From positions 1 through 17,232 of the forward strand of contig CAKQPT010000037.1 of NCBI GenBank assembly GCA_934270345.1: a DNA stretch of 17,232 nucleotides, written 5' to 3'. The notes under the pieces are model-generated. The model was not told the DNA's origin. It was given only the letters and a program-made list of their open reading frames with translations, and ran no database searches. Positions 7,259 to 13,607 of this stretch are shown here, one piece after another. Source of the DNA: an uncultured Oribacterium sp. (GTDB lineage Bacteria > Bacillota > Clostridia > Lachnospirales > Lachnospiraceae). Position 1 is the stretch's first letter, and every line of letters starts with the position of its first letter. The position numbers and the translations under genes were made by a program.

Positions 7259-7488
7259 TTTTCCTCCTCCGTAATCGTCGGATTACGCAATGTCGTGTGC
7301 TGATGCACACAGGTGATATATAGAATCGGGTAAACCCGCCTCTATCAAATAAGGAGACGATGCCATTAAAAGGCGCCTTCGGCGCGGGCATCGTCGCTTG
7401 ATTTTGCCGACTTCGTGGCAAAACGGCCTCGCCGCCCGGGGGCATCACGGGGACCCCCTCGCCCTGTCGGGCGGCACTCCCCCATGAT
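7259..7488 (-). promoter_or_regulatory. Hairpin-rich spacer between ugpE and ugpB
   Basis: No gene is visible. In transcript order the spacer holds a GC-rich structure whose outer arms are GCCGCCCG and CGGGCGGC; TTTTGCC/GGCAAAA (7402-7408 with 7417-7423); a nested element with GACGATGCC at 7356-7364 pairing with 7387-7395 around an inner GCGCC-GAA-GGCGC hairpin followed by TTTT; CGGGT/ACCCG; GTGTGC/GCACAC (7295-7310); and GTAATC/GATTAC (7271-7286), which abuts the ribosome site. The inner GC hairpin followed by TTTT resembles a terminator or attenuator. The set could protect the ugpB mRNA 5' end after processing, as REP structures do near malE in E. coli, or include a weak internal promoter. 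Confidence 0.6.
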
Positions 7489-8406
7489 CTATCCCTTGAC
7501 AGCGCCTGAGAACATGCCGCGGATGAGCTGCTTCTGGCCGATGATGAAGATCGAGATCGACGGGATGATGATCATCACGACGCCGGCGATCATCAGGGTG
7601 ATCGACTGGGAGTCAACGCTGTCGAGCATGCTGATACCGATCTGAACGGTACGCATGCGGTTCGAGCCGGTGACGAGCAGCGGCCACATGTACATGTTCC
7701 ATGCGTTGATGAAGGTGTAGACGGCCATCGCGCCGATCGCGGATTTCGTCAGCGGAATCAGGATCTTCGCGATGAAGCGTAGGTTGCTGCAGCCGTCGAG
7801 CTTCGCGGATTCATAGAGCGACTTCGGGAAGCTCATGTAGAACTGTCGGAACAGGAAGATGCCCATCGCCGAGGTCAGGTACGGGATGATGAGAACCGGG
7901 TAGCTGTCGAGCATGCCCCAGCCCGCGACGGTCAGGTAGTTCGAGATGATCGTCGCCTCGCCCGGCACCATCATGGTCGCCATGACGAGTGCGAAGAGGA
8001 TGCCCTGGCCCGGAAACTCGAGGAACGAGAAGGCGAAGGCTGCGAGCGAGCAGGAAACGATCTGTCCGAAGGTGATCGTGCCCGCGACGATGAAGGAATT
8101 CACGATGAAGCGGAGAAGCGGCACCGTAGTGAGCGCCTCCGAGAAGTTCCGAAGTGTCGGGTGCTTCGGGAAGAGGTTGAGCTCCGTCGTGAAGAGCTCG
8201 TTCGACGGCATCAGCGCGATACTGATGGCGTACAGCAGCGGGAGGAGGACAATGATGGCGAACACAACATTGGCACCCAGCCTGAGCGCGGTCCGGGCCC
8301 GGCGGCGTGCCAGAGCCTGCGCGTTCATGCGATTTTTCAGGGCCAGCAGCTCACTGGCCGACAGCTTTCCCTCCATCGGGATCGCCATGCTTTCAATCTG
8401 ACTCAT
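7489..8406 (-). CDS. ugpE: Glycerol-3-phosphate ABC transporter permease (UgpE-like)
   Basis: One of two membrane subunits of the Ugp importer. A cytoplasmic N-terminal tail of about 40 residues precedes the first membrane helix (LGANVVFAIIVLLPLLYAIS). Further hydrophobic segments follow in the usual MalG/UgpE pattern of six helices. The cytoplasmic EAA loop, which docks on the ATPase, reads YESAKLDGCSNLRFIAKILIP. The 305 residues are slightly longer than the family norm of about 280, because of the N-terminal tail. The start ATG shares one base with the ugpA stop (TGATG), so the two are translationally coupled. Assignment to G3P rather than another sugar depends on ugpB and the phosphodiesterase. 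Confidence 0.92.
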   Translation of the reverse strand: MSQIESMAIPMEGKLSASELLALKNRMNAQALARRRARTALRLGANVVFAIIVLLPLLYAISIALMPSNELFTTELNLFPKHPTLRNFSEALTTVPLLRFIVNSFIVAGTITFGQIVSCSLAAFAFSFLEFPGQGILFALVMATMMVPGEATIISNYLTVAGWGMLDSYPVLIIPYLTSAMGIFLFRQFYMSFPKSLYESAKLDGCSNLRFIAKILIPLTKSAIGAMAVYTFINAWNMYMWPLLVTGSNRMRTVQIGISMLDSVDSQSITLMIAGVVMIIIPSISIFIIGQKQLIRGMFSGAVKG

Positions 8407-9269
8407 CAGTAATTGACTCCCTTCTTCTCAAGACGGAACATCACCAGCGTGATCAGCATGATGATGACAAACAGGATCACCGACTGCGCCGACGCACTGC
8501 CGAAGCGGTAGTTGAAGAAGGCGTCGCGGTAGATCGAGTAGACGATGACATTGGTCGACTCGTTCGGACCGCCCTCGGTCAGGATCTTGATCTGTCCGAA
8601 GGACTGGAAGGCCTGGATGATGTTCACGACCAGGGTGTAGAACATGATCGGGGAGAGACCCGGCAGCGTCAGGCTGAAGAACTGCTGCACGCCGCTCGCG
8701 CCGTCGACCGAGGCACGCTCGTAGATGGTTTCGTCGATGTTGCCGAGGCCGGCGGAGAAATACAGGAAGTTTATGCCGCTGTTCAGCCAGGCAGTGAGGA
8801 TCGCGACACAGTAGAGTGCGGTCGCCGGATCGTTCAGCCAGTTGATGTCGAGGCCGAGGAGCTTGTTCACGATGCCGACCGCCGGGTGCAGCATGATCTT
8901 GAAGATCATGGCCGCAGAACTCGACGCAATGGCCATCGGGAGGGCGTAGGCCGTACTGAAGGCCCGGATGCCCGGGAAGGCTTTATTACAGAGCACCGCG
9001 GCGATGAGGCCGAGGGCCATGCCGCCGAAGACGACGATGGTGACGAAGATGAGCGTCACCTTCAGGCTGTTCATGAAGGAGGCGGAGCTCAGAAGATCGG
9101 TATAGTTCTGAAGTCCCACGAAGAGCTTCGCCTGGCCCATCTTGTTCGTCATGAAGAGGCTGAGATACAGCGTTTTAAAAAACGGATAAAAGAGAAATAC
9201 GGCAAAGATCAGAAGACTCGGTACCAGATAGAGGTACGAAGTCAGCGAAACATGTTTACTTTTCCCCAT
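8406..9269 (-). CDS. ugpA: Glycerol-3-phosphate ABC transporter permease (UgpA-like)
   Basis: The second membrane subunit, of the MalF/UgpA type without the large periplasmic loop. It starts with a hydrophobic helix (YLYLVPSLLIFAVFLFYPFF), has about six predicted membrane segments over 287 residues, and ends in FVIIMLITLVMFRLEKKGVNY, a typical C-terminus. The EAA loop is YERASVDGASGVQQFFSLTLP. The ATG at 9269 is preceded by AAAGGAA at a normal distance. The gene follows ugpC after 103 bp and overlaps ugpE by one base. Together UgpA and UgpE form the channel energised by UgpC. Confidence 0.93.
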   Translation of the reverse strand: MGKSKHVSLTSYLYLVPSLLIFAVFLFYPFFKTLYLSLFMTNKMGQAKLFVGLQNYTDLLSSASFMNSLKVTLIFVTIVVFGGMALGLIAAVLCNKAFPGIRAFSTAYALPMAIASSSAAMIFKIMLHPAVGIVNKLLGLDINWLNDPATALYCVAILTAWLNSGINFLYFSAGLGNIDETIYERASVDGASGVQQFFSLTLPGLSPIMFYTLVVNIIQAFQSFGQIKILTEGGPNESTNVIVYSIYRDAFFNYRFGSASAQSVILFVIIMLITLVMFRLEKKGVNY

Positions 9270-9372
9270 GTATGTGATTCCTTTCTGATACGGATAAGAA
9301 GTCCGCGGCGGTCCAGCGCCGGGAGCTTATCATTATATAGAAGGTACTGCGCCGGAATGCCGGCATCGGTAC
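9270..9372 (-). promoter_or_regulatory. ugpC-ugpA spacer with hairpin and possible internal -10
   Basis: A GCCGG-AATG-CCGGC hairpin (9351-9364) lies just after the ugpC stop, and a minus-strand TATAAT lies at 9332-9337. No convincing -35 is 17 bp upstream, so an internal promoter is only a possibility. Confidence 0.3.
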
Positions 9373-10515
9373 TTACCACTCGGTTCTGTAGAGGAGATTC
9401 TCCTCTGTTTCCATGTCGAAGACGTGGGCGCGGTCCATGTCGAAGTAGAGCCGGAGCTTCTCGCCCACCTGCGTCTGGTTCGTCGGCTTCAGGCGGACCG
9501 CACAGGTCAGATTCTGCTCATCGAAGTACAGGATTACCTCGGAGCCGAGCATCTCGCGCGTCACGATGATTTCATCGACGTCGACGCTGTTCTCCGCGAA
9601 GCCGCCTTCGATGGCCTCTGCTTCTTCGTAAATGTCTTCCGGACGGATGCCGAGGATCACGCGGCGGCCATCGTACTTTTCCCCGATACGGCGTGCGTTC
9701 TGCCCGGTGAGGTAGACCTTCCGGATAGGGCCGGTGCCGGCGAAGATGAGGGCGGTGCGCTCTCGCTCGACCGAAACATCACACTCGATGAAGTTCATCG
9801 ATGGGGAACCCACGAAACCGGCGACGAATTTATTGATCGGGTTATCATATATCTGCTGCGGTGTATCCACCTGCTGAATGAAGCCGTCCTTCATCACGAC
9901 GATCTTCGTGCCGAGGGTCATCGCCTCGGTCTGGTCATGCGTGACGTAGATGATGGTCGTGTTTAGCTGCTTGTGTAATTTCTGCAGCTCGACACGCATC
10001 TGCCCACGCAGCTTCGCATCGAGATTACTTAGCGGCTCGTCCATAAGAAAGGCCTTCGGCTGCCGTACGATGGCGGCGCCAATCGCCACACGCTGCTTCT
10101 GTCCGCCGGAGAGTGCGACCGGCTTCCGATCGAGCAGCTGTCCGATCTCCAGGATATCTGCCACCTCGCGCACCTTCCGGTCGATTTCCTGCTTCGGCAA
10201 CTTCCGGACCTTCAGTGCATACGCGATATTTCCGTAGACGGTCATGTTCGGGTACAGCGCGTAATTCTGGAATACCATGGACATATCACGCTCCCCTGGC
10301 TCCAGGTAGTTGCACAGGTTTCCGTCGATCCACAGCTCCCCGTCGGTAATCTCCTCGAGCCCCGCGATGAGGCGAAGCGTCGTCGACTTGCCACAGCCGG
10401 ACGGACCGACGAACACCACGAACTCATGATCATGGATGTCGAGGTTGAAATCCTTTACGCCATAGTGCGTCGCATCAAATTGCTTACAGACATTTCGAAG
10501 TGCAATTTCTGCCAC
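9373..10515 (-). CDS. ugpC: ABC transporter ATPase of the Ugp/Mal type (UgpC/MsmK-like)
   Basis: The ATPase subunit that powers the importer. In order: Walker A GPSGCGKST (37-45), Q-loop Q83 in VFQNYALYPN, signature LSGGQ (135-139), Walker B with D159/E160 in AFLMDEP, H-loop H193 in VTHDQTEAM, then the C-terminal TOBE/MalK-like regulatory domain from about 240. The start is GTG at 10515: it gives the family's usual opening (VAEIALRNVCKQF) and follows a strong AAAGGAGG, while the longer open frame to 10701 adds only unconserved residues. Length 380 is normal. One oddity: the residue after VAIG is Ala (GAAIVR) where close relatives usually have Arg (GRAIVR). It is first in the ugp cluster. In Bacillota one such ATPase often serves several sugar importers, so it may not be exclusive to G3P. 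Confidence 0.94.
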   Translation of the reverse strand: MAEIALRNVCKQFDATHYGVKDFNLDIHDHEFVVFVGPSGCGKSTTLRLIAGLEEITDGELWIDGNLCNYLEPGERDMSMVFQNYALYPNMTVYGNIAYALKVRKLPKQEIDRKVREVADILEIGQLLDRKPVALSGGQKQRVAIGAAIVRQPKAFLMDEPLSNLDAKLRGQMRVELQKLHKQLNTTIIYVTHDQTEAMTLGTKIVVMKDGFIQQVDTPQQIYDNPINKFVAGFVGSPSMNFIECDVSVERERTALIFAGTGPIRKVYLTGQNARRIGEKYDGRRVILGIRPEDIYEEAEAIEGGFAENSVDVDEIIVTREMLGSEVILYFDEQNLTCAVRLKPTNQTQVGEKLRLYFDMDRAHVFDMETEENLLYRTEW

Positions 10516-10828
10516 TCTATATCCTCCTTTGCAGCCATGGGCTGCATGTTGTTTTTCTTCATAGATACTGGCTTTCCAGCCAGGTGCACCCCGCCTGCTA
10601 CAGTCGAACACCGTATGGAATCTGCAGAGCGCAGCGATTCTCCGGTTCGACAGCGGAACTTTCGCACGCCCCATATATAACCACATCGGACGGGGTGGCA
10701 TCTATCATGCTGACGCTAAATTTACGTAAAATGGAGGTAAGGCGGTGACGGCATACTTCCGACGGGGAACCCGCAGGAGCGGCGCGCCTGTACGTTTACT
10801 GACCAGCTTATACCTGCAAAATATGTGA
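10516..10828 (-). promoter_or_regulatory. ugpC upstream region with leader hairpins and weak promoter signals
   Basis: No gene is convincing here. On the minus strand, GCAGCC-ATG-GGCTGC (10531-10545) forms a hairpin directly against the ugpC ribosome site, and CTGGCT-TTCC-AGCCAG (10568-10583) a second one. The best -10 is TTATAT at 10675-10680, preceded by TG (extended -10), with no clear -35. About 35-60 bp further upstream are three degenerate TTTACA-like units at 10-11 bp spacing (around 10715-10740), a weak match to a PhoP box. Confidence 0.35.
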
Positions 10829-10857
10829 TTGCTTATTTCCTATAAATACGCTATACT
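10829..10857 (+). promoter_or_regulatory. Promoter of the tRNA-Cys gene
   Basis: TTGCTT (10829-10834), a 17-bp spacer and TATACT (10852-10857) make a good sigma-A-type promoter. Transcription would begin near 10864, about 30 bp before the mature tRNA. Confidence 0.75.
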
Positions 10858-10895
10858 ATGGGAAGTCGAAAAACGATGCATCGCATCGGAGATAT

Positions 10896-10966
10896 GGCGA
10901 GATAGCCAAGTGGTAAGGCATGGGTCTGCAACACCCTGAGCGCCGGTTCGAATCCGACTCTCGCCT
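10896..10966 (+). tRNA. tRNA-Cys (anticodon GCA)
   Basis: A 71-base tRNA. The acceptor stem GGCGAGA/TCTCGCC is perfect and the discriminator is T, as in bacterial tRNA-Cys. The D arm is GCC-AAGTGGTAA-GGC, the anticodon loop is CTGCAAC with GCA, and the T loop is TTCGAAT. CCA is not encoded. Two stem mismatches are visible: T·T at the top of the anticodon stem (27-43) and C·A in the T stem (50-64). It has its own promoter and terminator and stands alone. Confidence 0.93.
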
Positions 10967-10971
10967 CGAAA

Positions 10972-11009
10972 AAAAGAGGACATCTACTGTACAGTAGATG
11001 TCCTCTTTT
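10972..11009. terminator. Terminator after tRNA-Cys
   Basis: A perfect 38-base palindrome (19-bp arms, AAAAGAGGACATCTACTGT and its complement, no separate loop) starts six bases after the tRNA and ends in TTTT. The A-tract on one side and T-tract on the other make it bidirectional. Confidence 0.9.
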
Positions 11010-11090
11010 CTGTATTCACAGATCAGCTGGAACGCTGAGCGCGGAAGGCTTTCATCCGACGCCCTGCTGGTGTAGCTTGATACTATTATC

Positions 11091-11139
11091 GTCGAGTATA
11101 GTCGACGGTTCTGAGTATATTCTGTCGATCATACTCGAC
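11091..11139. repeat. Pair of GTCGAGTATAGTCGAC-type repeats after the PHP gene
   Basis: GTCGAGTATAGTCGAC (11091-11106) and an inverted, two-mismatch copy (11124-11139) are 17 bp apart and can form an imperfect 16-bp stem. The first is identical to the copy at 13479-13494. They lie 11 bp beyond the PHP gene stop. With no T-run a plain terminator role is doubtful. Confidence 0.8.
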
Positions 11140-11149
11140 AGGACGCTGC

Positions 11150-11971
11150 TTACTTCGTCAGCAGATCCTTCACACCGCTTTCCTTCAGTGCGCTGAGGAA
11201 GCTCTGCCGGTCGCGGCTTGCGATGAGCTCCTCCGGGAATCCGACCTCCGTGAGGAGCTTCTTCGTCTCCTCAAACTTTCCGATGTGCGGTGCGATGTGG
11301 GCGTCGGTCGCGATGGTGATCTGACAGCCGACGTCCGCGCAGGCCGCGAGGATCTGCCGGCAGCGGTCCTTATTCACGCCGCCGCTCCACGGGAAGCCGA
11401 AGCTGTGCTCGTTCACCTCGAGACACTTATGCATCGCCTTCGCCGCCTCTGCGAGCGCACGGTAATCGACGTCGAGGCCGGTACGGCCGACATGGCCGAG
11501 GATGAAGACCTTCGGCTTCGACAGCGCCTTTATATACATGTCCGTCAGCGCGACGCGCGACGCATCGCCGATGAAGGACTTGCCATGTACGCTAGCGATG
11601 ACGTAATCCATCTGGCGGGTCGTGTGCTCGAAGAGCGTGGTCGGCTCCTTATACGTATCGCCGACGATCGACGTCGTATTCGGGATGTCCTCGCCGAAGA
11701 GCGCGCCGTCCAGCCCCACGATATCCACCTCGCAGCCCGCGAGCAGCGTCACGCCCATCCAGGTCCGTGGCCAGGTCGCCGGCGCATTCGCGAGGTACTG
11801 ATAGTTCTTCGCATTTTCGACATCCGGCCAGAGCATCGCCGAGAAGTGGTCAGTGGAGCCGAGCAGCTCGAGCCCGGTGTCCGCTGCCTCTTTCACATTC
11901 TCCGCAATCGTGGAAAATGCGTGCCGACTGTACAGTGTATGGGTATGCGTGTCACATTTGATTTCGTACAT
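11150..11971 (-). CDS. PHP-domain phosphatase (YcdX-like)
   Basis: A metal-dependent phosphoesterase of the polymerase-and-histidinol-phosphatase fold, cytoplasmic. Metal ligands are all recognisable: H9 and H11 in CDTHTHTLYS, D41/H42 in STDHFS, E81 in GCEVD, H129 in ASVHG, H160 in LGHVGR, H189 in EVNEHS, and D223/H225 in ATDAHIA. The 273-residue length and the motif spacing fit the YcdX group better than histidinol phosphatase, and no his genes are nearby. The natural substrate is unknown. The ATG at 11971 has AGAGG seven bases upstream. A leader of roughly 120 bases with a GC-rich hairpin (12031-12051) separates it from the promoter it shares with the divergent methyltransferase. Confidence 0.88.
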   Translation of the reverse strand: MYEIKCDTHTHTLYSRHAFSTIAENVKEAADTGLELLGSTDHFSAMLWPDVENAKNYQYLANAPATWPRTWMGVTLLAGCEVDIVGLDGALFGEDIPNTTSIVGDTYKEPTTLFEHTTRQMDYVIASVHGKSFIGDASRVALTDMYIKALSKPKVFILGHVGRTGLDVDYRALAEAAKAMHKCLEVNEHSFGFPWSGGVNKDRCRQILAACADVGCQITIATDAHIAPHIGKFEETKKLLTEVGFPEELIASRDRQSFLSALKESGVKDLLTK

Positions 11972-12097
11972 AGTAAACCTCTCTGAAAACGCCTCGGAAT
12001 CGTCGGAGCGCGCAGCCGATGGATGTCGCGGGCGGGTGCCGCAGCACCGCCGTCTGCATTGGCCTTGAAAAAGCGCGCAGAAACACTTCTAAATTGC

Positions 12098-12130
12098 TTG
12101 CAATCATAACACAAGTGCGCTAAATTGCAA
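12098..12130. promoter_or_regulatory. Overlapping divergent promoters for the PHP gene and the methyltransferase
   Basis: Plus strand: TTGCAA (12098-12103), 17 bp, TAAATT (12121-12126). Minus strand: TTGCAA (12125-12130, itself a palindrome), 16 bp, TATGAT (12103-12108). The two promoters occupy the same 33 bp, each -10 box touching the other's -35, so polymerases for the two genes should exclude each other. Confidence 0.55.
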
Positions 12131-12153
12131 ATCAGGAAAAAAGAGAGGTGACT

Positions 12154-13380
12154 ATGGGAACATCATTGGTTTCAGATGGAAAGGTGATTCTGCGTAAGGG
12201 CGAGGGCCGCACGATCAAGGCGGGCGGTGCCTGGGTTTTCGACAATGAAATCGACCAGTACGCAGGTGACTACGCGAACGGGGATATCGTCCGCGTGGAG
12301 GATTTCGACGGCTTCTTCATGGGCTATGGCTTCATCAACCATAACTCGAAGATCCGGGTGCGGATGCTGAGCCGCTGGCGGAAGGAGCCGATCGACGCAG
12401 AATTTCTGCGTGATCGCGTGAAGGCGGCGTGGGACTACCGGAAGACCGTCATGGGTGAGGATACGGATGCCTGCCGTGTGATTTTCGGCGAGGCGGACGG
12501 ACTCCCGGGACTCACGGTCGATAAATATGAGGATGTGCTGGTGGTGGAGTCGCTCGCGCTCGGCATGGATCGTCTGAAGCCGATGATTCTCGAGGATCTC
12601 GTGGATATCCTCCGGGAAGACGGCATTCACATCCGCGGCATCTACGAGCGGAGTGACGCGCCGGTTCGAAAGAAGGAAGGCATGGACGTGTATAAGGGCT
12701 TCATCGGCCCGGAGTTTGACACGAATGTCGAGATCACAGAGAATGGCGTCAAGTATATGGTCGATGTCGTGAATGGACAGAAGACCGGATTTTTCCTCGA
12801 TCAGAAGTATAATCGGCGGGCGATGCAGCGGATCTGTAAGGGGAAGCGCGTCCTCGACTGCTTCACGCACATGGGCACCTTCGCGCTGAATGCCGGCATC
12901 GCAGGCGCGGCAGAGGTCGAGGGTCTCGATATCTCGGAGCTCGCGATCGAGCAGGCGACGGCGAACGCGAAGCGAAACCATCTCGAGGACACCGTGCATT
13001 TCCGTGTGGCGGATGTGCTCGACGAGCTGCCGAAGCTGAACGCACAGGGCGAGAAGTATGACGTGGTCATCCTCGATCCGCCGGCGTTTACGAAGTCCCG
13101 CGAGGCGACGAAGGCCGCGATCCGCGGTTATCGCGAGATCAACATGCAGGGCCTCCGACTCGTGAAGGACGGCGGTTACTTCGCCACCTGCAGCTGCAGT
13201 CACTTCATGACCCCGGAGCTCTTCACGAAGACCATCGCGGAAGCGGCCGGCTCCGTACATCGTCGCCTCCGCCAGATCGAGTACCGCACCCAGGCCTGCG
13301 ATCACCCGATCCTCTGGTCCGGTGACGAAAACTCCTACTATCTCAAGTTTTACATCTTCCAGGTATGTGACGAGAAGTAA
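12154..13380 (+). CDS. rlmI: 23S rRNA cytosine-C5 methyltransferase, RlmI-like (PUA + Rossmann methyltransferase)
   Basis: A class I SAM-dependent methyltransferase; E. coli RlmI methylates C1962 of 23S rRNA. An N-terminal PUA domain (about 1-75, with DIVRVEDFDGFFMGYGFIN) is followed by the RlmI-type middle domain (with RSDAPVRKKEG) and the catalytic domain. The SAM-binding motif I is VLDCFTHMGTFALNAG (233-248), an acidic end of strand 2 is GLDIS (257-261), motif IV is ILDPPAF (306-312), and CSCSH (346-350) supplies the candidate catalytic cysteine. The ATG at 12154 is preferred over a GTG six bases earlier because AGAGGTG sits at the right distance; 408 residues. A close promoter implies a leader of only about 20 bases. 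The exact modified base is inferred from family. Confidence 0.9.
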   Translation: MGTSLVSDGKVILRKGEGRTIKAGGAWVFDNEIDQYAGDYANGDIVRVEDFDGFFMGYGFINHNSKIRVRMLSRWRKEPIDAEFLRDRVKAAWDYRKTVMGEDTDACRVIFGEADGLPGLTVDKYEDVLVVESLALGMDRLKPMILEDLVDILREDGIHIRGIYERSDAPVRKKEGMDVYKGFIGPEFDTNVEITENGVKYMVDVVNGQKTGFFLDQKYNRRAMQRICKGKRVLDCFTHMGTFALNAGIAGAAEVEGLDISELAIEQATANAKRNHLEDTVHFRVADVLDELPKLNAQGEKYDVVILDPPAFTKSREATKAAIRGYREINMQGLRLVKDGGYFATCSCSHFMTPELFTKTIAEAAGSVHRRLRQIEYRTQACDHPILWSGDENSYYLKFYIFQVCDEK

Positions 13381-13555
13381 AAAAGGAAGGCAGTGAGTTG
13401 ACTACAAAATGTAGTCAACTGAAAATGGTTTCCGCAGACGGAAAATGATGCAACACCGATGTTGCGGGAATCAGGATCGTCGAGTATAGTCGACGAAAAT
13501 AATATAAAGTTGTCGGGTATAGTCGACGGAATCCACGCGAAACCGTCGACTATAC
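13381..13555. repeat. Row of palindromes between the methyltransferase and the AAA/DUF4143 gene
   Basis: In order: an 11-bp stem AGTTGACTACA/TGTAGTCAACT with a 3-base loop (13396-13420); TTTCCG-CAGA-CGGAAA (13429-13444); GCAACA-CCGA-TGTTGC (13450-13465); GTCGAGTATAGTCGAC (13479-13494); and the left arm of the large stem described separately. None is a classic GC-stem-plus-T-run terminator for the upstream gene, though several could stall transcription. No gene is seen in the spacer. Confidence 0.7.
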
Positions 13556-13566
13556 TCGACAACTTT
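13506..13566. repeat. 24-bp inverted repeat with GTCGA-type units, terminator- or operator-like
   Basis: The arms 13506-13529 and 13543-13566 pair over 24 bp with a single G·T pair, around a 13-base loop. Each arm contains one 16-bp repeat: GTCGGGTATAGTCGAC (13512-13527) and the exact complement of the 11091 copy (13545-13560). The 3' arm runs into TTTTCTTTTT, so it can also terminate plus-strand transcription from the methyltransferase. Confidence 0.8.
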
Positions 13567-13584
13567 TCTTTTTGATAGTAAAAT
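13556..13584 (+). promoter_or_regulatory. Promoter of the AAA/DUF4143 gene, overlapping the inverted repeat
   Basis: TCGACA (13556-13561) matches the -35 consensus at five of six positions, followed by a 17-bp spacer and TAAAAT (13579-13584). The -35 lies in the right arm of the 24-bp dyad, so a protein bound there would repress the gene. A start near 13591 would leave a leader of about 17 bases, just long enough for the ribosome site. Confidence 0.55.
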
Positions 13585-13607
13585 AGACGCAGGGAAGGAG
13601 GACAGAG

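Noticed and set aside
7259..7488. Known riboswitch class before ugpB
   Set aside because: The stems are separate local hairpins; I could not match a conserved riboswitch core.
10455..10667. Possible leader peptide overlapping the ugpC start in another frame
   Set aside because: No ribosome site before its internal ATGs that is not better explained by ugpC, and no stalling motif.
10896..11009. tRNA-Cys as an integration site
   Set aside because: No integrase, and no duplicated tRNA 3' end is visible in the window.
12172..13305. Minus-strand open frame of 377 codons opposite rlmI
   Set aside because: Antisense shadow with a His/Leu/Arg-rich translation; the plus-strand gene has complete methyltransferase motifs, promoter and ribosome site.
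13396..13566. CRISPR-like array from the repeated GTCGA units
   Set aside because: Units are palindromic, in both orientations and irregularly spaced, with no uniform spacers and no cas genes.
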